Assembly (NCBI GenBank): GCA_932294295.1
Contig: OW028573.1
Location: 68,921,829-68,985,828, forward strand
From: Alitta virens
Taxonomy: Eukaryota; Annelida; Polychaeta; Phyllodocida; Nereididae
Reading direction: 5' to 3'
DNA: 64,000 nucleotides
Position numbers and translations under genes: made by a program. Below are positions 41,201 through 47,449 of this stretch, one piece after another (the stretch's first letter is position 1; each line of letters starts with the position of its first letter). Under the pieces are notes generated by a model. That model searched no databases, was not told where the DNA came from, and was given only the letters and a program-made list of their open reading frames with translations.

Positions 41201-41568
41201 TTTTGTTGTGGGAATTCACCACTACTACTACTAGGCAGTCCGCCATGTTGGTCTCCCATACCGAAGTTTCCTCGGTTGAAACCGCTGTTATATTGCGATG
41301 TAGGAATGTTATCGTTCATTTTACCATACTCAGTCCTCCCCGAACTTTGTTCCTCGGAATCATGAGGGTAATTGTTAAGCTCAGAATTTACTCGAGGCCC
41401 ATCCATGGGCGGAACATAGTCGGACTGACTGCGATCCAAGTTCATGTTTTGTTGTCCTCCATCTTGAAACGAGTCCATTGTGTTAGACTCTGATCCTGCA
41501 TTGGACGACTTTACCTTAGCATTATACATCATTCCATCAGCTTTGATATCTGACCTAGGGTTTTCCAT
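8950..41568 (-). CDS. ARID1: ARID1/Osa/BAF250 subunit of the BAF (SWI/SNF) complex, whole gene model, 18 coding exons
   Basis: The coding sequence joins 41568-40804, 35739-35548, 35405-35124, 26940-26700, 26588-26499, 23526-23308, 20519-19668, 19540-19365, 19250-19146, 17384-17172, 16112-15899, 15802-14992, 14453-14403, 13978-13539, 13422-13342, 12061-11637, 11433-11316 and 11207-8950. All junctions are GT-AG, every phase matches, and the total of 7,533 bases gives 2,510 residues plus a stop. Vertebrate ARID1A/B are about 2,250 residues and Drosophila Osa about 2,700. Visible domains are an LNQLL motif near residue 190, an ARID domain near 988-1090 and the BAF250_C region from about 1735 to 2510. 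The family is the nuclear DNA-binding scaffold of the canonical BAF remodeller. Most of the rest is low-complexity P/Q/G/S/N/M-rich sequence. The start is fixed by a good Kozak context (A at -3, G at +4) and an in-frame TAG at 41602-41604. Only one ARID1-type gene is seen here, as expected for an invertebrate. Confidence 0.95.
11316..11433 (-). CDS. ARID1: ARID1 coding exon 17: start of the BAF250_C region (residues 1720-1759)
   Basis: The exon encodes QKQSHANSYPKKEIVFPPDS and VEAVNPLLHKRKKLNSKDV. It aligns with the ARID1A block [27 protein letters not shown] that begins the conserved C-terminal region. The KKRK-like basic cluster may help nuclear import (inference). Two tandem CAGs at 11436-11431 make a NAGNAG acceptor; using the outer one starts the exon at 11433. 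Confidence 0.93.
11637..12061 (-). CDS. ARID1: ARID1 coding exon 16 (residues 1578-1719)
   Basis: The exon enters after TTGTTGCAG and leaves phase 0 at GTAAGT. It encodes GVAGAMYGGDGGYCSPPFRP, SSYSPAPMPYSHPHDDFSDM, a serine-rich run and YGLYNRLNRMSPMKQEVGKP-FTPQKMP. A second in-frame CAG lies nine bases inside the acceptor (exon would start at 12052), so a three-residue length variant is possible. Confidence 0.9.
12062..13341 (-). other. ARID1: ARID1 intron 15 (1.28 kb)
   Basis: AT-rich non-coding sequence with no recognised elements. Introns 12 (14454-14991) and 13 (13979-14402), also over 300 bases, are likewise unremarkable. Confidence 0.7.
13342..13422 (-). CDS. ARID1: ARID1 coding exon 15 (residues 1551-1578)
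   Basis: An 81-base exon between AACTTGCAG and GTTAGT, with two bases in and one base out. It encodes GYPNTPTGQQYGYNQPRPN and MPQDSMQP and joins exon 16 as PGVAGAMYGG. It is too short to stand out as an open frame and is supported by the matching phases and composition. Confidence 0.87.
13539..13978 (-). CDS. ARID1: ARID1 coding exon 14 (residues 1404-1551)
   Basis: The exon enters after TTTCTTAG with one base and leaves one base of glycine at GTAAGT. It is S/P/Q/G/Y-rich. It includes PRPYPNQQPMMSNRPTGHGP, then QGQDGNFNQSNYPTPN and QYPGFQRDGYNVPPG. Spaced tyrosines and glutamines give a prion-like composition typical of BAF250 proteins. Confidence 0.91.
14403..14453 (-). CDS. ARID1: ARID1 coding exon 13, 51-base microexon (residues 1387-1404)
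   Basis: The exon lies between ACCCATACAG and GTAAGT. One base completes the arginine codon begun in exon 12, and two bases are left for a lysine codon finished by exon 14. It encodes SQPGLADKLLQKLLSKK. Phases fit on both sides only if this exon is included. The LLQKLL pattern is an amphipathic LxxLL-like helix. Confidence 0.85.
14992..15802 (-). CDS. ARID1: ARID1 coding exon 12 (residues 1117-1387), N/M/P/G-rich
   Basis: The exon enters after TTACTGCAG with two bases and leaves two bases (AG) at GTATGT. It encodes low-complexity sequence with repeated MMPNN/VMPNN units between about 15480 and 15660, then GYNSSGN and SYPEGMNRPSRPGS stretches and YPSYPGPPSQE at the end. It corresponds to the region between the ARID and the C-terminal domain of ARID1A. 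The MPNN repeats look like a local internal expansion. Confidence 0.92.
15899..16112 (-). CDS. ARID1: ARID1 coding exon 11: second half of the ARID domain (residues 1046-1117)
   Basis: The exon continues the domain with VTKTKKWREISAAINVGSSG and LRKNYIKHLFPFECK. These align to [20 protein letters not shown] and LKKQYIQCLYAFECK of vertebrate ARID1A. It then gives PNPVLAQIESMTQKKESKRP and leaves one base at GTATGA. The tryptophan and the KKxY..L..FECK signature of the last ARID helix are intact. Confidence 0.97.
16113..17171 (-). other. ARID1: ARID1 intron 10, splits the ARID domain (1.06 kb)
   Basis: Non-coding. A T-run followed by eight guanines lies near 16793-16808. Nothing else was recognised. 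Confidence 0.7.
17172..17384 (-). CDS. ARID1: ARID1 coding exon 10: first half of the ARID domain (residues 975-1045)
   Basis: A 213-base, phase 0/0 exon. It encodes RLYDMGDETERRPFLDRLFS followed by YMDEKGTPI, PMISKQPIDLYRLYVMVKER and GGLLEV. This matches the vertebrate ARID1 block [39 protein letters not shown]. The ARID is a helix-turn-helix DNA-binding domain; in ARID1 proteins it binds DNA with little sequence specificity. Confidence is high from the continuous residue match. Confidence 0.97.
17385..19145 (-). other. ARID1: ARID1 intron 9 (1.76 kb)
   Basis: Non-coding. It contains G/C homopolymer tracts near 18183-18202 and at 18504-18517 (14 cytosines). No other structure was recognised. 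Confidence 0.7.
19146..19250 (-). CDS. ARID1: ARID1 coding exon 9 (residues 940-974)
   Basis: A 105-base, phase 0/0 exon between AATTTTCAG and GTGAGT. It encodes DLSHPATPVAPSPSASQSS and IHDDDNISSPSWPGTP. It lies directly before the ARID-coding exons. Skipping it would keep the frame. Confidence 0.9.
19365..19540 (-). CDS. ARID1: ARID1 coding exon 8 (residues 881-939)
   Basis: The exon enters after TCATTTCAG with two bases and ends phase 0 at AAG/GTGTGT. It is S/T/P-rich, for example TPNAATPVTSAEMPPPSSTP, and ends QPPRGK. It is part of the linker before the ARID domain. Confidence 0.9.
19668..20519 (-). CDS. ARID1: ARID1 coding exon 7 (residues 597-881), Pro/Gln-rich
   Basis: This 852-base exon enters after CTTTACAG with two bases and leaves one base at GTAGGT. 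It is strongly P/G/Q/S/M/N-rich. A run of alternating proline and glutamine blocks lies at about 20180-20300 (QQPPQQPPQQHP), followed by an alanine-rich helix-prone stretch (AAQAAMIAAANSAANRS). The latter corresponds to the conserved HVAANSIQNR-type segment upstream of the ARID in vertebrate ARID1A. Confidence 0.93.
20606..20725. mobile_element. 120-bp palindromic MITE with TA target duplication
   Basis: The left end reads CCGTAAAGGAGGGTATTATC and the complement of the right end reads CCGTAGCGGAGGATATTATC, continuing GACA in both. TA flanks each side (20604-20605 and 20726-20727), as for Tc1/mariner/pogo-type elements. It has no coding capacity and lies in ARID1 intron 6. Confidence 0.7.
21821..21938 (-). 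CDS. Candidate alternative first exon of ARID1 inside intron 6
   Basis: ATG at 21938-21936 opens 39 codons beginning MNTGTRALNH. They end with one base of a glycine codon at a strong donor, AATG/GTGAGT (21821/21820). This phase is exactly what exon 7 needs, so splicing gives ..IANNG-QYTNRGP. No convincing pyrimidine tract plus AG lies just upstream, which favours a first exon over a cassette exon. The upstream 150 bases are visibly richer in CpG than the surrounding intron. The product would have 1,953 residues and keep the ARID and BAF250_C domains but lose the first 597 residues. There is no transcript evidence in the sequence itself. Confidence 0.5.
23308..23526 (-). CDS. ARID1: ARID1 coding exon 6 (residues 524-597)
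   Basis: The exon enters after ATTTTCAG with two bases and leaves with one base of glycine at GTAAGA. It encodes a methionine/proline/glycine-rich stretch beginning YMPPMMPPPGG and ending SQYPNQPG. It joins exon 7 with unbroken GQYTNRGPGGMGG. Confidence 0.92.
23527..26498 (-). other. ARID1: ARID1 intron 5 (2.97 kb)
   Basis: Non-coding sequence. I see no repeats, RNA genes or conserved motifs that I can name. Confidence 0.7.
26499..26588 (-). CDS. ARID1: ARID1 coding exon 5 (residues 494-524)
   Basis: A 90-base exon, two bases in and one base out. It encodes GNQAGSPMPPRPPSAH and MEGPNRIQSPMANQ. The PMPPRPPS motif matches the GNQMPPRPPSG segment of vertebrate ARID1A, which anchors this small exon. 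The donor is AAG/GTGAGT. Confidence 0.93.
26700..26940 (-). CDS. ARID1: ARID1 coding exon 4 (residues 414-494)
   Basis: The exon starts with GAC after TTATTGCAG (phase 0) and ends with one base of a glycine codon at the GTAGGT donor. It is S/N/T/G-rich and ends NTPASVSG, which corresponds to the SPASV segment of vertebrate ARID1A just before the PRPPS motif. A GGGGGGSGQG run lies in the middle. Confidence 0.92.
26941..35123 (-). other. ARID1: ARID1 intron 3 (8.18 kb)
   Basis: This is the longest intron. No reading frame in it shows family similarity. The stretch 29900-33200 is less AT-rich than the rest and contains unusually long cytosine runs at 32096-32114 and 32133-32144. It may hold regulatory elements, but I cannot identify any specifically. 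A weak inverted pair (CAGTCTTCC near 34359 and GGAAGACTG near 34505) may mark a small degenerate transposon. Confidence 0.7.
35124..35405 (-). CDS. ARID1: ARID1 coding exon 3 (residues 320-413), starts with polyglutamine
   Basis: A 282-base, phase 0/0 exon. It opens with nine glutamine codons (mostly CAG) and continues with S/P/N/Q-rich sequence ending NSNSQ before GTGTGT. The acceptor lies at the edge of the CAG run, so several adjacent CAGs could serve as the 3' splice site. I chose the first one after the pyrimidine-rich stretch. Confidence 0.9.
35548..35739 (-). CDS. ARID1: ARID1 coding exon 2 (residues 256-319)
   Basis: A 192-base, phase 0/0 exon. It begins with ATG directly after a TTGTTTCAG acceptor and encodes a proline/glycine/tyrosine-rich stretch with GGGGGG and PYGGPQQYSP-like repeats. 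The donor is CAG/GTAAAT. Because the exon is in frame at both ends, skipping it would keep the reading frame. Confidence 0.92.
35740..40803 (-). other. ARID1: ARID1 intron 1 (5.06 kb)
   Basis: AT-rich intron without supportable coding sequence. It holds one palindromic repeat (38849-39092) described separately and a G-rich stretch near 36480-36500. Nothing else was recognised. Confidence 0.8.
38849..39092. repeat. Palindromic MITE-like repeat in ARID1 intron 1
   Basis: The ends are inverted copies of each other over about 40 bases. Left, near 38852-38890, reads CAGGCTTAAAAATATTC..GCGGGTTACGCGAC. The complement of the right end (about 39054-39092) reads AAGCCAGTGTTAAAATATTTC and ..GCGGGTTACATGAC. 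The element is about 245 bases with no reading frame, so it is probably a non-autonomous DNA transposon. The target duplication is not clear. Confidence 0.6.
40804..41568 (-). CDS. ARID1: ARID1 coding exon 1 (residues 1-255)
   Basis: The exon encodes the initiator methionine and a Q/G/S/N/M-rich N-terminus. The segment PTPTLNQLL, with LNQLL at residues 189-193, followed by a YPGGYGEY-like stretch, matches the conserved N-terminal block of vertebrate ARID1A (TPTLNQLL). The donor reads CAG/GTAAAG and leaves phase 0. The long alanine/glycine tracts of vertebrate exon 1 are absent. Confidence 0.93.
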
Positions 41569-42420
41569 GATAACGACCTTACCGGTGTCCAGTCCAAGGC
41601 CCTAGGACCTCCGGATCTCCGACGTGTGTCCGTCCTTTATGTCCACAATGACATGCTGTGAATGTGGGCCTGACATAATGTGAAGCACACACCCAGCAGT
41701 AAAAAAGGTCTCAGTCTCTTCACATGGCTTTTCTGGTGCTGTCCATTCGCATCCTAGGTGTTTCCGATCAGTCCGGTAACTTTGTAAACACGTGTAGTTT
41801 AGAGGCTCCACCAAAGTTGGGGAAACTTAGGCCGATGGCAGCATGGTCTTATCATACACTAAGCTATTATAGGGACACTTCAATAGCGGGAATATCGGCG
41901 GATTGCCTTGGAGATTACTGCGCACTTTCAATACACAAATAGCATATTTTGAAGAACATCAATTAAATTTATAATAAAAATGTATTTTCAGCGATTATGT
42001 TTGACTAATTACGCTTGCCCAAGTGCAAAAATCTGTTTAACCCAAGATATCTACTACCATCCAAGGTACTACTTTTCGGAAGCGTCCACAAGGCGGATGA
42101 TTCGAAAAACAAGGTGTGTGAGGCGTCTGAGGCATTCTTTTCACTTGGCCCTTTTCAATTAGTTAAAATGTGGTTTAAGCAAGGTCTGTCGGAACTTCAA
42201 ATTGCCCAACAAGCCACGCAAAATGTGTTCATGGTGTACCTAAAATATCATGACGATTCACGGTGTATTAGCCGGACTGTGGGCAAAAATTAGAAATGCT
42301 TGTGTTCGACGGGAGTTGTTGGGAACGGCCGTCATTTGCCACAGGGCGCACGAACTGACGTCATGTGGTGACAATCTATATTATTGAGCACGCCACTTGT
42401 GTTTAGTCACTTTTTGCTGG
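41569..42420 (-). promoter_or_regulatory. ARID1: Presumed 5' UTR and promoter region of ARID1
   Basis: This is the sequence immediately upstream of the ARID1 start. It contains the in-frame stop at 41602-41604 and a palindromic CRE-type octamer TGACGTCA at 42356-42363. No TATA box is obvious. The transcription start cannot be placed from sequence alone, and a non-coding first exon further upstream is possible. Confidence 0.4.
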
Positions 42421-43246
42421 CCACACCAGGTGTCGGGGGTGTTAGTGGACAGCACAGGGATTATTTAAAAGAAAGTTCAGTGGTGATAGGGAATGTCCAG
42501 GGAAGTTGGCATAAAACTTTACCTCAGCGGCGCGCTTTGGACGCGCTGCACGCAACTTAATTTTATATTTTAGGCTGTTCCCGTTATAACGCGCCTTCCC
42601 TCCGAAGAAAGCTTCAACTTGCTCAGCAACCTTTGCAGCGTAGACTGGGTTGTGAACTCTGGCAACTGTCGCATTCCACAAGGGGGCGCCGCGGGACAAC
42701 ACCAATTTCACGAATTTCTATACTATATTCAGAAGATCTTGGACCTTTTTGATTTTTAAATAATTTGGCTGAACAGTTACTGAACACACCTCTGCTTGTT
42801 GATATACATTTCCCATTATTTGCCTGAACCAAACTTTATTTATTACTAATATTAGACAGCTTTCTAAATATATCTGAATTAAGTTTTTTTTTCTCCATTT
42901 GTCTCCCCCCCCCCAAAAAGAAAGCTAAGCAACACATACTCAGCCTTTATTTACACAATTGATAGAATTGCAATGCATAAACCATAAATATATAACGGTG
43001 AGCCTAAATGTTATTTGCTATTATATCTACTTATAGAACTAGTATAAGCCTAAACATGAACTGTAGTGCCCAGATAGATCTGCCATGTGCTGCCATCTCG
43101 TGTATAATTGCATGATCTCTGTGTAGGTTGCAGTCCACTACCAATGCTGCCTTCTTGTCTCATGATAGTTTTCACCATTACACATGCCCACTTTTGCACA
43201 ATTTAGTAGTTTTTCATGCCAAAACTCAGTATGTAAACATACCCAG
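42421..43246. other. Upstream intergenic sequence
   Basis: Mostly AT-rich. A minus-strand open frame at 42442-42711 has balanced composition and ends near a GTAAAG donor-like site, but it matches no family that I know, so I do not call it a gene. Confidence 0.4.
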
Positions 43247-43453
43247 TGTGTTTCCAATGTTTTAATCCGGATTTTCTCTCAATGTTTGTTTTATTTTTAG
43301 TAATTAATGTCTGATAAAATCATTAGTTAACACACAAATTTGGTATTCCCTGAATAATAAGGTTTATTTTCAACTATTTGATTAGTCTTAGCAAATTGCA
43401 CTTTGACAGACAGTGCAGCTATACATTACAATCTTTTAATTAGACTCCATGTA

Positions 43454-43726
43454 GCACTGGAACCGCAGTCTCCTACACTGTAGTGAGACTGGTCGCTAGC
43501 AATTCTTACATGGGTTATGAATGGCTGAGTCTAAGCCATGCTATGATTGGTCATTGTGTCGTGCTCTCTGGTAGGTTGACTTGGACACGCCCCCAAAGAA
43601 TTAGCCCAATCAAACACCAGAAAACAATCGGCCAATCAGCAAAATGTCAGGATCCTGACACAAAGTCACGTGATAATGGCGGCCAAGACCGACTCCTTTG
43701 CACTTGTGCGGAAGGAGGGGACCAAC
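43454..43726 (+). mobile_element. 273-bp promoter-like insertion, copy 1, with about 14-bp target duplication
   Basis: Flanked by TTAGACTCCATGTA at 43440-43453 and 43727-43740. A near-identical copy lies at 45097-45369. It starts GCACTGGAACC and ends GGGGACCAAC. It contains inverted and direct CCAAT boxes (ATTGGTCA, CCAATCAAAC, CCAATCAGC), TCACGTGA and ATGGCGGCCAAG. It has no terminal inverted repeats, no poly-A tail and no clear Pol III boxes. The variable 11-14-base target duplications suggest retroposition; the class is unknown. Confidence 0.7.
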
Positions 43727-43828
43727 TTAGACTCCATGTAGGTTTTTAGTAATGCGTTTCTCAGCCGCCAGGGGCACTGCGATCCTTACAACTGCCCCCT
43801 GGTGTGATAAAACGTCTGACTAAATTGA

Positions 43829-43925
43829 GTGTAACAGGCGCTGTGATTGGCCAATGATATGCGATGAAAAACGGCGATAATGGGTGAAATCAAAGTAACA
43901 GGCGCTGTGATTGGCCAATGATGCG
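43829..43925 (+). repeat. CCAAT palindrome repeat pair
   Basis: Two copies of GTAACAGGCGCTGTGATTGG-CCAATGAT, each with the palindrome ATTGGCCAAT (43846-43855 and 43910-43919). Two further copies lie at 44488-44497 and 44542-44551. The 64- and 54-base spacings show tandem duplication inside the larger unit. Confidence 0.75.
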
Positions 43926-44194
43926 ATGAAACGACGATAATAGGTGAACTAAATTTTTATCCAGTTCCGGTTGGCTTGTCCACTGTAGTCACTCATCTAC
44001 GGGAAGTGAGCTTCGCTCACGGCCTGTGGCCGTGACGAGTTTCGCTCATAATATATGTAGCTGTCAATGCCAGGAGTGAGCGAAGCTATATATATTGTAT
44101 ATTTATGAAAACTTGAAGTTGCTGTGTCTCCAGATTTAGCACATTCAAGTAATTATATATATACCAATGCAACAATTTAACCTTAATTTACAAT

Positions 44195-44660
44195 GTGTTT
44201 CCAATGTTTTAGTCCGGATATTCTCTCAATGTTTAATTTTTGTTTGTTTTGTAATTAATGTCTGATAAAGTCATTAGTTAACACACAAATTTGGTATGCC
44301 CTGAATAATAAAGGTTTATTTTCAACTATTTGATTAGTCTTAGCAAATTGTACTTTGACCGATAGTGTAGCTATACATGTTACAATCTTTAAATTAGACT
44401 CCATGTAGGTTTTTAGATTTTCAAAATCGGACAATAGATAACAATTTATAAGAGGCAATAACTAAAGTGAGTGTAACAGGCGCTGTGATTGGCCAATGAA
44501 AACGGCGATAAATAGGTGAAATCAAAGTAACAGGTGCTGTGATTGGCCAATGATGCTATGAAAATGACGATAATAGGTGAAATCAATTTTTATCCAGTTC
44601 CGGTTGGCTTGTCCACTGTGTAGCCACTCGTGTACGGGAAGTGAGCTTCGCTCATATAAT
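44195..44660 (+). repeat. Duplicated repeat unit, copy 2 (without the insertion)
   Basis: Parallels 43247-44020 but passes directly from TTAGACTCCATGTA (ends 44408) to GGTTTTTAG. It is therefore the empty-site version of the insertion found in copy 1. Confidence 0.75.
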
Positions 44661-45084
44661 TTAATGTAATAGCGTCGGCCATAAAACATTAAAACGAGAA
44701 TAATATCATCCTGTTTTTTTCCATACATATGTACATGTCAGAAATTCAGTCACATCTAAATTGGGCAAAACCACCACCAAAAAAAAAAATCACAATTTTC
44801 TTCTCTCTTCATCTTCATATACAGTGGTTCTGCAGTTTTATTTAGCACAATCAGACGCTTTTTTGCATGACATCAGAGAAACACTGAAATAAAGTCAAAT
44901 TATTATTCTCTCTAGTTTGGACACTAAATTACTTTATCCAATCACACGGGGCCTTGGTTTTAGTGCAGGACTAAATATATAGCAAAGAAGATTACAAGAA
45001 GCGCCACTTCCTATACATGTACTTCATTGTAAACCCTGTGCTTACTCCCCCAGAATTCCCGGCAGGCCGGGCATCGGGGAGTAC
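44661..45084. other. Intergenic sequence, nothing recognised
   Basis: No gene or repeat was identified between the duplicated unit and the second 273-bp insertion. Confidence 0.5.
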
Positions 45085-45096
45085 TTAGTAGGTGTA

Positions 45097-45369
45097 GCAC
45101 TGGAACCGCAGTCTCCTACACTGTAGTGAGACTGGTCGCTAGCAATTTTTACATGGGTTATGAATGGCTGAGTCTAAGCCATGCTATGATTGGTCATTGC
45201 GTCGTGCTCTCTGGTAGGTTGACTTGGACACGCCCCCAAAGAATTAGCCCAATCAAACACCAGAAAACAATCAGCCAATCAGCAAAATGTCAGGATCCTG
45301 ACACAAAGTCACGTGATAATGGCGGCCAAGACCGACTCCTTTGCACTTGTGCGGAAGGAGGGGACCAAC
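45097..45369 (+). mobile_element. 273-bp promoter-like insertion, copy 2
   Basis: Differs from 43454-43726 at only a few positions. It is flanked by TTAGTAGGTGTA (45085-45096) and TTAGTAGGTGCA (45373-45384), a different target from copy 1, which shows independent insertion rather than segmental duplication. Both copies are followed by TTA, so the end may be 45372. Confidence 0.7.
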
Positions 45370-45787
45370 TTATTAGTAGGTGCAAACTTGAACGCCCCTA
45401 GTGGATACAAATTTAATTTGTTAGCTCTGTCCCGTCTGTAGTTTCTTCTATTGGACAGTTAAAATAAAATGTCAGTGTCCTAGTGTGAATAAAGCAAATT
45501 ATCACAAATTTACGTCAGCTGATCAATCTGAATGTAGGATCGATGTCCAATGACGTCAAAATATGCCAGTGTGATGTCACTCAATAATCGCCGATTGTTC
45601 TCCATTCGTGACGTCATTAGCTCACTTCACGAACTGCCTCCTTTCCCAGTGTGCATAGCGCATCCTAGATTCCTACTTGATCATAACACCGAACCCTCAG
45701 CGCAGCTTGTGGAATGTGTTAGAATTAGTGGACTGTTAACAACACCTAGGTCGTTTATTTGAAAAAGTGATTGACCCCTGTAAAAAG

Positions 45788-45959
45788 TCAAGGTCACTCA
45801 TTTTCAATAGTCAAGGTCACCCTCCTTAGATTCATCCCAGGTCTCCTACGCCATGTTGGATACATGACATCCTATAGCTACACCAGCATAACTCAAGGTA
45901 TTTCTACAAGCTTCACAATGCTTCTGACCCCTATGACCTCAAAAATAGGTCAAAGGTCA
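45788..45959 (+). promoter_or_regulatory. Cluster of nuclear-receptor-type motifs
   Basis: Two TCAAGGTCA sites (45788-45796 and 45811-45819), the extended half-site bound by ERR/SF-1-type receptors, and one perfect direct repeat with one-base spacing, AGGTCAAAGGTCA (45947-45959), the site type bound by RXR heterodimers, HNF4 and COUP-TF. All lie within 172 bases, about 4.2 kb upstream of the ARID1 start. A functional role is inference only. Confidence 0.4.
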
Positions 45960-46149
45960 CCCAACCCAAATACTTCATTGTTAGTTCATACGTGGTTCCT
46001 AGACTGTTTATACACGGACATAGTAAATAGTTAACTGCCAGCCATGTAGTTCCTAGTTCTTGGATCATTCCCAGTTAGATCATAAACAGTTTCCAGATAG
46101 TTCCTAAAGACTTCCTAAAGAAAAAACAGATACCACTCAAAAGTTAAAG

Positions 46150-47280
46150 ACATCAACTATATAATTATCTATCCAGTAAGCACCAATGTTTGGTAAGACT
46201 CAAAAACTAAGGGAATAGGTTATCCAATGAATAGACTATCTTCTATATGTTACTATTCTATATACCCAGTTCCTAGATATTTATGTTATATTTTCTCTTG
46301 TAAAAACATTCTCTGGCATAAAAATGTCTAGGAACTGTATACTTATCTATGTAAAATCAATCAATGTTTGGTAGGACTCCATAGGTAAGGAAACAGGCTA
46401 TTCAATGGATAGACTATCAACCATATGCTACTATTCTATATACCCAGTTCCAAGACATTAATGTCGTACCTTCCCGCGCAAGAAACATTCTCTGACATAC
46501 AAGTGTCTAGGAACTGGATAGTTGTCTGTGAAGTAACAACCAATGTTTGGTAAGACTTAGTAGCTAAAGTAATAAACTTTCCAATGAATAGACTATCATC
46601 TATATAATACTATTTTGTGTACCCAGTTCCTAAACATATAAGTCATATTTTACCTAATAGAAAAATAATCTCTGTCATAAAAATGATTAGGAACTGGATA
46701 GTTATCTACGCACTGCAGTAACAACCAATGTTTAGGAAGAATCAATAGCTTAAAGAATAGGCTATCCAATGAATAGAATATTTTCTATATGCTTCTATTC
46801 TATATACCAAGTTCCTGGACATTTTTGATATTTTCCCTCATAAAAAAAACACTCTCTGGCATACAAATGTCTAGGAACTGGATAGTTTTCTATGCAGTAA
46901 GCACCAGTGTTTGGTAAGACCTAATAGCTATAGCATTAGGCTATCCAATTAATACACTGTCATCTATGTGCTACTATTCTATATGCCCTAGATATCTATG
47001 TCATACTTTTTTTCTTACAAATATTGTCTCTGACATACAAATGTCTAGGAACTGGATAGTTACCTGTGCAGTAAATAATTTTAATGGCTAAGGAAACAGG
47101 CTATCCAACGAAAAGACTGTCATCTATGTGCTACTATATACCTAGTTCCTAGACATTTATTTCAGATTTTGAAATATCCCTTTCACTTACTCCTGAAAAA
47201 ACCTTCTCTGGGAACTTGATAATTAGCTATGGATAATTAGCTATGCAGTGAGCACCAATATTTTAAATGGCAGCCATTAC
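46150..47280 (-). repeat. Left satellite array (about 180-bp monomers)
   Basis: The marker CAATGTTTGG (or a variant) recurs at 46184, 46362, 46541, 46726 and 46905, i.e. every 178-185 bases, with degraded units near 47085 and 47265. Orientation is opposite to the array at 47450-50340. Confidence 0.85.
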
Positions 47281-47449
47281 AACTGTTTTAAAGATATTGA
47301 TATGAATTTTTTTGTGAGTTTATTATGAATGTCTGCACACATGAACCAATTTGCAGCCAATTCGGGATTCCTCACATCCCAAACCACCAATTAGAATTCA
47401 ATTTTTTTTTTTTTTGTGATAGCTTCAAAACTAGTTAAAGAAAACATAT

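Larger units (their letters stand above)
43247..44020 (+). repeat. Duplicated repeat unit, copy 1
   Basis: A block starting GTGTTTCCAATGTTTTA (43247) and including ATTAATGTCTGATAAA..GTCATTAGTTAACAC-type sequence, followed by a CCAAT-rich block (43829-44020). The same blocks recur in the same order at 44195-44660. Copy 1 is interrupted at 43454-43726 by an insertion. Confidence 0.75.

Noticed and set aside
42442..42711. Minus-strand frame upstream of ARID1 with a donor-like GTAAAG
   Set aside because: It starts with a non-ATG codon, has no recognisable domain, and nothing joins it to ARID1 in phase since ARID1 exon 1 has its own upstream stop.
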